Translations under genes and position numbers: made by a program
Shown here: in pieces, positions 23,151 to 32,378 of the stretch
Numbering within the stretch: position 1 is the first letter of the stretch
How the letters are laid out: every line of letters begins with the position of its first letter
Assembly (NCBI GenBank): GCA_022316685.1
Contig: JAKJHU010000037.1
Location: 1,351,792-1,415,791 of the forward strand
Source: Progne subis subis
Lineage: Eukaryota > Chordata > Aves > Passeriformes > Hirundinidae
Direction: 5' to 3'
Length of the DNA stretch: 64,000 bases
Notes under the pieces: generated by a model
What the model saw: the letters and a program-made list of their open reading frames with translations, nothing else
Told to the model about the DNA's origin: nothing
Databases searched by the model: none

Positions 23151-23775
23151 ATTCTTTTCTTAGGCCTCGAAGGTCCTTCAGGGAAAAGGAGTCAATATTG
23201 GCTTCTGATCCTGTGCTGGAAGATTTGGCTTCTGATTTTGGTGAAGGTCCTTCTCTTGCGTCATCATCGTCCACTGGTCGATCGGTTTTATGTGTGTGCT
23301 TCTTTGCTGGAGCAACTGCCAGGGGCTTAGGCTTACTGTCTGGTTTAGCTGCTGGATTCATAACTGGGGTGTTGGCGGCAGCCTGAGTGACTGGGGTAGC
23401 TGTTGATTTGTATCCCTTCCCCCCTGCCTCTGTCTGCTGCCCTACAGTCTCTAGCAAGGTGCGATAAGCATATGCCAGGGCCCAGCTTACTGCAGCGACC
23501 TTCTCCCCCTTAGAGCCATCATGGTACCTCTCTTTCAGGTATTTCCCCAGCTCCACTGGATTCTGAATTTGTTCCCGTGGAAAATCCCAGACTACAGGGT
23601 CAGAGAATTCCTTGAGGAGTTGGCCCATATCCTCCCATTCTCCACACCACTCAGGATTTCCTCTGCCTGGGTCGGGAGTTTCATCAGCCCCTCTAGAAAT
23701 CTCAGCCCATATTTTAGAGAAGCTGCAGACTGTATAGAGGAGGCTTACCAGATGACATACCAGAAAGATGGTCTC
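23134..23775 (-). pseudogene. gag: Proviral gag N-terminal segment (matrix-like)
   Basis: The frame is open from just after a TAA at 23776-23778, with the first ATG at 23628 (MGQLLKEF), to the TGA at 23134. Before the ATG it reads WAEISRGADETPDPGRGNPE, which looks like real protein, so the natural product probably starts further upstream or joins the hydrophobic ORF. After the ATG come DFPREQIQNPVELGKYLKER and WALAYAYRTLLETV, then a long Pro/Ala/Lys/Thr-rich linker with DDDD and Ser-rich patches, typical of a flexible Gag region. It ends in another phase from the next gag segment, with a four-base A run at 23155-23158 at the switch point. Confidence 0.75.
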
Positions 23776-24158
23776 TTAACACTCAGGGGAAACTCAACAT
23801 TCTCCAGAAATGATTTAACCGATTTAGAGGAGAAGGAAACAAAAGACTGCAACGCTTCATCCTCTGCTCCTCCTCCCACAAACAGGGTGAATAACCATAA
23901 CCATGACCCATACATAGAAGGAACAGACCTCAGCACCTTTATAAACTTCCTACAAATTATTATCATTAAGCCAAGGCCAATAGCTACTCTAATCCGCGTC
24001 CCTCTACTGTAAAAACTGTGTATTAATGACAATATTGGGGCTATCTCTGGATATGCAAATAAACCTAAGGACCACAAAGGTATTAAGACCTCAAAGAAGC
24101 CTAAGGATCCAAAACACATCAAGGCTCCCACCCCAAGAGACATGAGTTCAAACAGCAT
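23745..24158 (-). CDS. Hydrophobic 137-codon proviral ORF upstream of gag
   Basis: The first ATG-started frame after the primer site, beginning about 60 bp beyond it, with A at -3. The product is strongly hydrophobic. Likely membrane segments are at about residues 8-34, 36-47, 57-69 and 82-96, with a basic loop (SRGTRIR) at 51-57 and KFIK at 71-74. The last 40 residues are more polar (GGGAEDEALQSF, SFSSKSVKSF). I do not recognise a family. By position it could be the Gag N-terminus, a signal or leader fused to Gag in intact relatives, or a separate membrane protein. It ends at 23745 in a different phase from the gag segment that it overlaps by about 30 bp. An uninterrupted frame in an otherwise broken element suggests real coding, but no motif proves a function. 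Confidence 0.55.
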   Translation of the reverse strand: MLFELMSLGVGALMCFGSLGFFEVLIPLWSLGLFAYPEIAPILSLIHSFYSRGTRIRVAIGLGLMIIICRKFIKVLRSVPSMYGSWLWLFTLFVGGGAEDEALQSFVSFSSKSVKSFLENVEFPLSVKRPSFWYVIW

Positions 24159-24206
24159 ATTTACTGACCGCTAAATACTAATCAGTTCAGGGTTTTTCCA
24201 CTCTCT
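24159..24206 (-). other. Short proviral leader
   Basis: Only about 48 bp separate the tRNA-like primer region from the first ATG. There is little room for an extended packaging signal before the hydrophobic ORF. Confidence 0.6.
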
Positions 24207-24236
24207 CGTGGGTTCGAGCCACACGTTCGGGCGCCA
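24207..24236 (-). promoter_or_regulatory. Primer-binding site with extended tRNA-Lys-like match
   Basis: On the minus strand, TGGCGCCCGAAC starts 7 bp after the 5' LTR, as expected for a lysine-tRNA primer site. The 18-nt site is 24219-24236. The plus-strand complement continues beyond 18 nt to look like the whole 3' end of a lysine tRNA: the T arm with TTCGAGC loop and flanking GTGGG/CACAC stems, the acceptor strand, and CCA. From my knowledge of vertebrate tRNA-Lys(CUU) it has about one mismatch and one extra base over the 30 nt. The last 11 nt fit tRNA-Lys(UUU) at least as well. Confidence 0.85.
24211..24220 (+). promoter_or_regulatory. Pol III B-box-like sequence inside the primer region
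   Basis: GGTTCGAGCC matches the GGTTCGANNCC consensus for the B box of tRNA genes. It is a by-product of the extended tRNA resemblance. No A box or full tRNA is present, so transcription is not implied. Confidence 0.5.
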
Positions 24237-24243
24237 AGAAGTT

Positions 24244-24900
24244 TGTGGTGGTTTCAGGCAGATTTTGGGAGAAATCCTCCCAAGGGGCCCCCCTCTCCCC
24301 TCCCCCAACTGGTTCGGGAAAAACTTCTTCAGAGAGAAGTGGAAAAAACCTGTTTATTACACAGGCAAAGCACTCCCAGCACAATACCCGATGACAAGAG
24401 CTTTGTGCCGCTTACGGAGGGATAACAAACTTAAAGAAAGTCTCTCCTCTTGAAGATTGTCAGTGTGCTCCACCACTCTCTCTCCGCTGACGTTGGAAAA
24501 AAGATGTGCAGGGCTGGTCTTGGTGGTTTCGGTGGGGTGGGTCCCCTGTGGAGGCCCCCCAGTGCTTCCCCAGGTCCTCAGTCCGGAGAGGTTGGAACAG
24601 TTCCGAGGAGAGGGCAAAAAAAAAAAAAAAAAGAAAAAAGGAAAGAAAAAAAGAAAAAAAGAAGAAAGCAAAAAAAGCAAAAAAAGCTTCAGCTATTCTA
24701 CAGCATCTAACACTATGCTAGCACTAAACTAAACTAACTGCCCGAGAAAAACAACAGAGCTTCTTCAGTCTCGCCGAGTTCCAGCTCCCCCGCTTCAAGG
24801 TCACTTGGATGAGCAGAGTTTTCCTGGGGAAAAACAAACCGCGCTTGCCCTCCCCCCTGCACCCAACAGACGATTGGGGATACACAGTCACCCCAGGACA
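24244..24900 (-). repeat. 5' LTR of the provirus
   Basis: 657 bp, TG...CA ends, reading right to left. It would supply the proviral promoter. The AATAAA is at 24353-24358 on the minus strand. The purine tract on the plus strand (24616-24686) begins with 17 A against 18 in the other LTR. No standard TATA box is seen. Confidence 0.97.
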
Positions 24901-24905
24901 CTGAC
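24901..24905. repeat. Target-site duplication, right copy
   Basis: CTGAC follows the right LTR and matches the left copy exactly. Confidence 0.95.
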
Positions 24906-26078
24906 CCAATCGTCACTTCAACTTAAACTTTTATACAAGCTTAACACCTTCCCCAGGCCCTTGATTCATGTGTCAGCCTTCAAATATGTCTTCTTCCGCT
25001 AAAAAAAACAAAATACAAAATATTTTATCTCCTTCAATCTGAGAACCCCAAAATAAACAGCAGAAAGAAATGTTTCGTATGACAGCCTATCTCCTACAGA
25101 AAACAGAGCTGTGAAGTGCATAGCCAGATGGCTTCTGCAGGCAAAGCATACTCTCAATGTGTGATAAATCAGATTTCTTATAAATAGTCTTGTCTTTTTT
25201 TTTTTTTAAACTGCTGTTACATAAAAATTATTATTAACTGTTAAAGAATGAGCTATCGATTTCTTCCTCAGTGCTGAATGGGAGAAGATCATCATTCACT
25301 TGAGACTTCTTACTGGCAAGGCTCTCCTGAGAGGCAATCAAGAGTGGTTTGTTCTCCAAAAATATTCTCGTTTTGGAAGTGACACACAGATTACACATTT
25401 TTAGAGTCAACCACCTTTGACAGTTCTAGCTCCATTCTTTCTGTCAACATATATATGATTACTATTAGAGTACAAACATCTGATACATAAGGAAAAGCTT
25501 TTCTTCCCTGGAAGACAGAATTTCCGCTTCTCACTGTTATCTGCTCATCCCAACAACAGTGAACCAGTCATATTTAAGGTATGACATTTTATAGTGCTTA
25601 TCTTCTCTTTACTCAAGTCTCCTCTATTACTGTTGCATATTTTCCATCAAACTCAACTGTTCGCAGTAGCAAGCAAACACGTACAGTCCCTTTAGTGTGA
25701 AATTTTGCACAACTGTGTCTAATAATTTGAGTTGAGAAGCATGGAAAATTCATATTGTAAAAAGCTTAATTACCTGGACAACTGTGCTCTGTAATTATGA
25801 ATGCAAGAGAACCTAGCTTTTGTATTTTCCTACAGGCAGGTCACTTTTCTGTTTGTTTTCTGTCCAAACTTAGGATATGTATTGTTTTATCCCACACAGC
25901 CTGCTCAGAAAGTAGAATCCAGTAGACTATTTTGCCTTCCTTTCCTGTTCTTAATAGTCCCCTTGGCACTCTAATACATTTTGAAAGAGCCATGTCTGCT
26001 TCTGTAGCCAGGGGGAACTGTCAGACTTGACAGACTGCTGAGCTTCTTCCCTTTAGCAAGCCAAGCCAGGTCATAGTT

Positions 26079-26099
26079 GGGGGGGGGGGGGGGGGGGGG
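26079..26099 (+). repeat. (G)21 run
   Basis: 21 consecutive G followed by TGG. Rare for avian intergenic DNA and a candidate G-quadruplex. Confidence 0.95.
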
Positions 26100-28885
26100 T
26101 GGAATTTAAAAAAGTAAACTGCACTTGGGAAAATTTGTTACTGAGACTTCACCCTGGCAAAGAGAAATCCTGAGCCAGGTTTGAGTGAGAAGCCAGGAAG
26201 AAATGGGTCAGAAAAAGCAGCGTAAACCAGAAGTGCTGTTAAATCTGTCATGGTGAACAGAGTTAATTACCATGATCAAGCAAGGTCAGTGTTTGTCAGC
26301 ACTGTTCAGTAGGCTGAGATGAAAAGCCTCTCACCAAAGACAGAAACAGTTCCTGACCTACAAGTCTAACCTGGAAGGGAAAGGGTCTGTCCCTTACTGT
26401 TGCAAATTTAAGCGATTTTGCTAATAGTGCGCTCCTTTCTTACTGGGGTATTAGTTTTGTGTTTTCTGCATCCTCTTTTGTATGAACTAATTAATCATTA
26501 AGCTTCCACCTGATTTCAGTGGTGGGGGTTTGAGCAGTGCTTGGATTTAGATTTGAAATCATGACTTTTAAACTAAGAACAAGGTGTACCAGTCAATGGC
26601 AAGCTTGCTGCAATAGTCAAGCTGTTGGAGAAATACAAATGCCACCTGTAATCTTTGGCATAGATAAAAGTCCTATGCTTAGAACACTACTTAGTAACTT
26701 TATTGGTCTTTTATAGTGCAGGGGGAGTTGTACATAAGGTGTATGTAGTAGTATTGTACACTGAAACAGAATCTGCCAAACATGACCTATGCCATTCTGC
26801 CATTGAGCTGAATTCCCTTCCTTATCTTTTTTTATTTGTTGTATTGTTAAAATCCTGGAATATTATGAGAAGGACAGTGCCTTCCTGGGTTTTGGTGCAC
26901 ACAAGGAGAAAAGCAGTCAGGAGCACAGAAGTGAGAACTAGGAAAACTATAGACAAAGAGGAGCAGCAGTGATGCTCGTTGGTTACGGTAACTGGCAAAA
27001 GTGAATGAATGACATCTACAACTTAAAGTTTCTTACCTTGAGTGAAGCACGTGTATTTCAGTGTGTGGTTTAGGTTTTTTGATAGGTTTATCTCCTATAA
27101 AGCAAGAATAATATTCTGTCTGTGCATGCAGGACTTTTCTCAATGGCATGTAATCCTGTACCAGTTTTATGAAGCAATGTCATAACCAAAATAGGGATAA
27201 TTTTTGTGAATACTTTATCTTATGGTTTTGCCTTCACTCTATGGTTTTTTTTACTTTATTAATGTTACATTATTTGCTTTGCAGCCTTTGAGGGCAGGCT
27301 CTGGTGGCCTCCATGTACCCAGTGTAGCTAGTATATTTGTCTAATTCACAGTTCACATGTAAATTACACCATAGCTTGCACCTCTGATATTTAAGGAAAA
27401 AATCAAAACAATCTTTCATTGTTTGTTTGGTATTTCCTTCAGTTCTGTCCTTCCCTATTTTTAAGTTTCTTCTTCTGGGAAGACAAAAGACTTGTTCTTT
27501 ATCTGGGGAAATTTAGCAGTATTTATACTTTGTTTAGAAATCCCTTCCCCTTGGTCTGCACACACTTAGGCCTCACTGATTAGTTCCCTCACAACTCAAA
27601 TTCTGCACCTGGGCATACTCCATGTAAGTGGATGTTCACCACCATGCTGTATCTTAGGCTTTCCTCTACGCAGGCCTCTTTAAGCTTTTGGTCTAGTACC
27701 TTGTTGTAAGAGCAAGTCTGATACATACAAGCAGTCTAAGTTCATCTGAAAGCAGAGCAGTGTCAGATGCTTTGGCTAAAAAAGTAGAGGGACACTTCTT
27801 GCTTCAGCCACTCCAGCTGGGGTGTGCCCCATCAGCCTGCCTTTTGTACTGTGCTGCCTTTTTCTTTCTCCTTGTAGCCCAGTATAACCAAGATGGTTTC
27901 TGTTAGGACCAACAGCAGTTTCTGCACCTGGGACTGCAGGTGGGATGGTGGTTCAGCATCTCGACATCTACAGTTCCCTGTGTCTTCAACGAGACATCTA
28001 TTCTACAACTGGGGTTCCTACAGTGGCCCTATCTGAGTGTCCCTGTCCAAAAATGTTGGAGTAAACTCTCTAGAGATTTTGTCTGAAGCTAGGAAACTGG
28101 ATTTCTGTACTGGAAAATCTTTGGTGTGCGACTTCCTAGCACAAGTCATCCTTTTCTGGGAGTCCTAAACTGAAGGAGGGTGTGATTTCAGACACACCTC
28201 TCTCGTTAGGTTTTTTTCTTGGAGTAGTGTTTGTGGCTCACTGCTCAGCGTGCTGCTGCTTTGAATCTCATTCTGAGAAGTGCTGTGGAGAGCGCAGGTG
28301 GATTGCACTTCACAGGAAGATGCCAGCCACTTCAAAGTCAGACACCACAATGGCTGCATCCTTTTAGCACAACACACCTTTACAATTTTAATTTTGATCT
28401 TTTAATCTGCCACTGACAGAAAGCACTTAAATCATGTCTTTCACCTACTGTGCATTGCAGAAATGCACTTTCATGCTAAATTACTTCACTCAGCTCACTT
28501 CTGCACGCAGCCTCTCCAGTCCTCGGCTCAATAATCAGGCAGGCTGGCAAAAGGTAGGGCAGGTCTGAGCTGACTTTGTGTAAGCAACTTGGATGAGCCA
28601 GTGGGCTCCAGGATGCTGAATTGCCTGATTGGAATGCTATTTTCTTGTTGAGCCATGGTGTGCTTGTTAATTGTCACTTCCTACCTCTGCTCCTTCAGTG
28701 TGCTAGGTCTTTCCTTTGCATGCTGCTCCTTGGAAATGTCAAAGATGATGGTAATGGTAACCCCACACAGTGTCAAATATCTTCACAGAATTTTCATAAA
28801 GTGTCTGCTTTCAGCAATCTGCATCTTCCCTTGTTTTAGTTTACTTTTAAATAGCTTTTAAATATACTATTAATATAGATATTAA

Positions 28886-28941
28886 AAAAAAACCCACAAA
28901 AAAAAAAAAAACCCAAAAACAAAAACACAAAAAAACCCCAC
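28886..28941. repeat. A-rich low-complexity tract with CCC/ACA interruptions
   Basis: Runs of A broken by CCC, C and CAC. No gene and no obvious element attached. Confidence 0.85.
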
Positions 28942-29010
28942 TTTCTTGAAGTTTATTCCTTTTAAATTCTTGCAGGAAGGTATTCAGGACACTTCATAAA
29001 ACTGTGCTAA

Positions 29011-29030
29011 TTTTTTTTTTTTTTTTTTTT
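29011..29030. repeat. (T)20 run
   Basis: Mononucleotide run. Confidence 0.9.
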
Positions 29031-29978
29031 CCCTAAATTCACTACTACAGTCCTGTCCATCTTATGATCCTTTCTTTTGTTACACTGTACTTCCTATTTC
29101 ATCCACTGTTCTGGTTCTGAACAGGGAAAACTATATGCAGAAGATCTCAATGCTACTCTTCTAGAAAAGCCTATTGTCTCCATTAAACCAAGCAGAGGGA
29201 TGAAAATGTTGTTGATATTTCACTAAAAATCTTTATCCACTTAGTTCATTCTCTTCAGCGTTCTCCTATTAATATTATGAGTTCCTGTCTTGCAGAATTT
29301 TTATGAGCATTGGTATTACAGGTATCCTGAGGATACTTTTCCTTTATATCCCCTGTATTTCCTGCCCCTAATCATCCTCTGCAAGTACCTTGAGTCTGCT
29401 TTCCTTTTATGGGTAAATTAACACTTCACAATCTCGTATCACCTCAAAATTTGGTACAAATTTTTCTATAAAACCATTAAGGAGTACGTTATTAATTCAA
29501 ACCATTTTAATTTTCTGTGACAGGTGATACCACACACTTCAGAAGATGGTGTGAAATCTTCTTTCACACACACATATACACATTAAGCTGTTGTGTACCC
29601 ATAGTGAAAGTTTATTTCTTTGCTACAGCAATCTGGGGCTGCATAAGGCTGCAGTGTCCTGTCACTGGTCCTGTGTCCATTCCTGCTGAACTTGCAAAAG
29701 GGTCACCTGAAAGTGTTTAGTTCCCTTATCTTACTGAAACCAGTGAAGGTTGTGTTCCTGCTTCCTTTCAACTGCCAAGATTTTGGCATCTCAGTATCCT
29801 CTTTTAGTAGATTTTTCTCCATTTAGACTTTGACGGTGTAATTCCTGGGTTCTGAAAGAAAATACAAATGTTTTCTGGGAAATTAGCTGAATTTCTCTAC
29901 TCTCTGCATGGAACCATACTTGACCACACAACAAAAGTTCAAGGCTACCTCTGAACCATTTCAGCCATCTTTCACCAC

Positions 29979-30031
29979 AAACAAACAAACAAAGAAACAA
30001 ACACAATAATAATAATAATAATAATAATAAT
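29979..30031. repeat. Compound (CAAA)n-(AAT)n microsatellite
   Basis: About six imperfect CAAA units followed by about nine AAT units. It encodes the poly-Leu stretch of a 100-codon minus frame, which is therefore not credible. Confidence 0.9.
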
Positions 30032-31862
30032 ATATTTAAAAGGAGGATGAGAGTACCAAAAGCTAATTTTTTGTAGGAATAAAAAAGCCACAAAGATTAA
30101 AAGTTCCTGGTTAAAGGGAGTACCAACTGAAAAAAGGATTAAACAAGAGACAGACTTTGTCTAATTGCGTCTAAGGGATCATTTTTTTCCCTCTAACCCA
30201 CAAATCAAAGGCTGCCTGTGCTAATAATAGCAAATTTACTCTTTCAAATTCAGCAATTAATTTTTTTTAATGGAATGATGAGTAAATGTTTTGCTACAAA
30301 AACCCTGACCATTTTAGTATAGACCACAAACCTTGTGTTATTTGAATATTAACTGCCATAAAAATAAAATGCAGGGGGGTTGGTTTTGTTTTAGCTCAAA
30401 CAATACCACCTATTGAAGACTAACACTTTTAATTTTCAAAAGCAAAAAATTTTAAATTTTCCTCTAAGCAGTGGAAAAAATGAGAGAAAAACTACAGATT
30501 TTAAAATCTTCACATTACTGATAAACATTCTCTACATATGGGAAATATGCTTCATATCTGTGAATGTATTTGTGTATGTTAGTATCCTAAAGCAAAAATG
30601 GTTACAATTGTTATTCTGGATATTTTAAGGCAAAAAAAGTATTCTCAATGCTGATTTAAATTTCCTAAGAAGACTAAAATACAAATAGCATGAAACAGGA
30701 GACAGAGAACCAACTGCAGCCATTTAAAAGCATGTGCTAGGAAAATGTTATTTGATTTAACAGCTAAAGATGTTTTCTTACCAGAGACAGATCTAATAAG
30801 ACCTTAAAGGAATTGAGGCCAAATTCAGATAATGCTCATGTACTGAGGGTAAGATGTCTTTGTGAGCAGCAGTCTCTGGCGATAACACCAATTTCTTTGG
30901 GTGGAAAAGGGAAGCTGGAGGTCGCCTCACGGCGCAGGGAAGGGAGGGTGCTCCAGTGCCTGGTGTTTCATGCAGACACTGCCGAGCTCACCCCTTAAAC
31001 CCCGCTGGTCTGCTGCCTTCTGAGTGCACCACATCCCTCCTCAGCAACCAGAAATACTGTAGCTGTAGATGGGCTTAGGCAGGGGTGGGTTAGTCCTCAC
31101 ACACCTGTAACCAACTGCCCTGAGATGAAATGTCTTCATAAGATAGTAGTACAGAAAATGAGATTAATATGCATTTAATTGGATCCTTTCATTTAACAAG
31201 CCCAGCTTTCTTTGGTTTCATGTAGATAAGGGTAGAGATGGCTCAATATATTTTCTAGCAGTTTAAAAAATAAAACTAAAAAACTTACACATTTTCTATT
31301 CACTACATAAGTTAGGGCCACCACCACAGCAACACATCACTAGCAACCTAACCTACATGTTTGATAGTTTTTTCACCAATTGAAACCTATTGTTTCAGTA
31401 ATTGTTTTCTTGAATAACAAAAGGCTAATTAACACCCAGTGTTCTTCACAGAACATTTTATTGAATGAGTTCTGACAAAACTAATAAAAGAAAACAACTT
31501 ATTATTTCCAGAAGGGTGTATTTATGAACAGAGAATTTTAGTGATTTGTCTCAGACCTCAAAGAATTGGCTACAACACCCAAGTTACATAAGATAGGATG
31601 GGTTATTTTGGTTCACAATCCAGCTGCCTATTACTTTTCACTTTCACTATTGTTGTGCCCAAGTTGTTCTTGGGATCCTGTCTGTTGCCTGCCTAAAAAT
31701 GTCCCTATCTGGCTGAGGAGGGCATGACTTTAGTGTTTACCTGATATACTGTCTACCCAAAATTGTACAGATACAGCGCTTTTGCCCTGGGTTATCAACC
31801 TCTGAAAATGAAGATCTAAAATAAAACTGATGATGTAGCCTTAGCTGCAGGAGAACTCAAAG

Positions 31863-32378
31863 TCATTTCTCTTTCAGCACAAAGTGGGGACATTTTCTTT
31901 TCCTCTGCAGCATTGTGGCATGCTCGGACTGAGTCATTTTCTTTGATGTGTAAATGCACCTTAAGAAGGACATTAAATATTTCAAGTAATTGGTATGAAC
32001 ATGAAATCTCTCATTAGTGTCTGCTAGACAGCTGCAAAGTGCAGATAAGAAACTGCATGTGCTAGTACAAGAAAATATTCTAAAATTCTTGAGGGAAGCT
32101 TCCTGTCTAGAAATGCTCTGCTTCTTTTTGCCCTTCCAGACTATGTCTGTGCAATCTGTGTCTACTGTAAAAATTCTGGTTATGGGGAAAAGTAAAACAC
32201 TGTGTCTGTTAATCTCCTTGCCACAAAGGTTTTTCTTTACAGTGGCATGGCATCCAGGATCTAGGCTGCAGACCAGAATTATTTTCCCACCTACTTGCAG
32301 AATTGAATTTGAATGGTGCTTATTTAAAACACTTTCATTTGTCACATGTTTGATTTTGAAATGTGTTTTCAATAACAT
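31863..32378 (-). other. Unrecognised 171-codon open frame
   Basis: The longest open frame outside the provirus, ATG to stop, overlapping a 122-codon plus-strand frame (32017-32385). The product is Cys-, Lys- and Ser-rich with no hydrophobic segment long enough for a membrane helix and no motif I know. Flanking splice signals or a promoter are not evident. At this AT content a frame of this length is uncommon by chance (roughly a tenth expected per window by my own estimate). It may be a decayed exon or pseudogene, or luck. Confidence 0.2.

Larger units (their letters stand above)
18049..24900 (-). mobile_element. ERVL-like endogenous retrovirus, near full length, defective
   Basis: A complete provirus skeleton transcribed right to left: 5' LTR (24244-24900), primer site, leader, hydrophobic ORF, gag pieces, protease, reverse transcriptase, RNase H, integrase, polypurine tract and 3' LTR (18049-18705). 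CTGAC duplications flank it. The 5-bp duplication, the integrase and RT character, and the absence of env point to class III (ERVL). A lysine-type primer site is more common in class II, so the class call rests mainly on pol. The internal region is visibly GC-richer than the host DNA. The two LTRs differ at only one small substitution/indel (AA at 18308-18309 against GAT at 24503-24505) and by one A in a homopolymer, so insertion was recent. Coding is broken by one in-frame stop within RT and by frame changes in gag, at the gag-protease junction and at the start of RT. It cannot encode its proteins intact as read here. Confidence 0.95.
24906..31862. other. Non-coding AT-rich DNA, no gene recognised
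   Basis: About 7 kb without a credible exon. Simple repeats are listed separately. A somewhat GC-richer patch lies at about 30890-31060. The short frames at 26703-26972, 28165-28416, 28621-28861 and 29517-29720 are unrecognised, and those at 28165-28416 overlap on opposite strands. Confidence 0.6.

Noticed and set aside
24207..24236. A tRNA gene or tRNA pseudogene on the plus strand
   Set aside because: Only the 3' third of a tRNA is present and CCA is included, which nuclear tRNA genes do not encode. Its position 7 bp from the LTR makes it the primer site.
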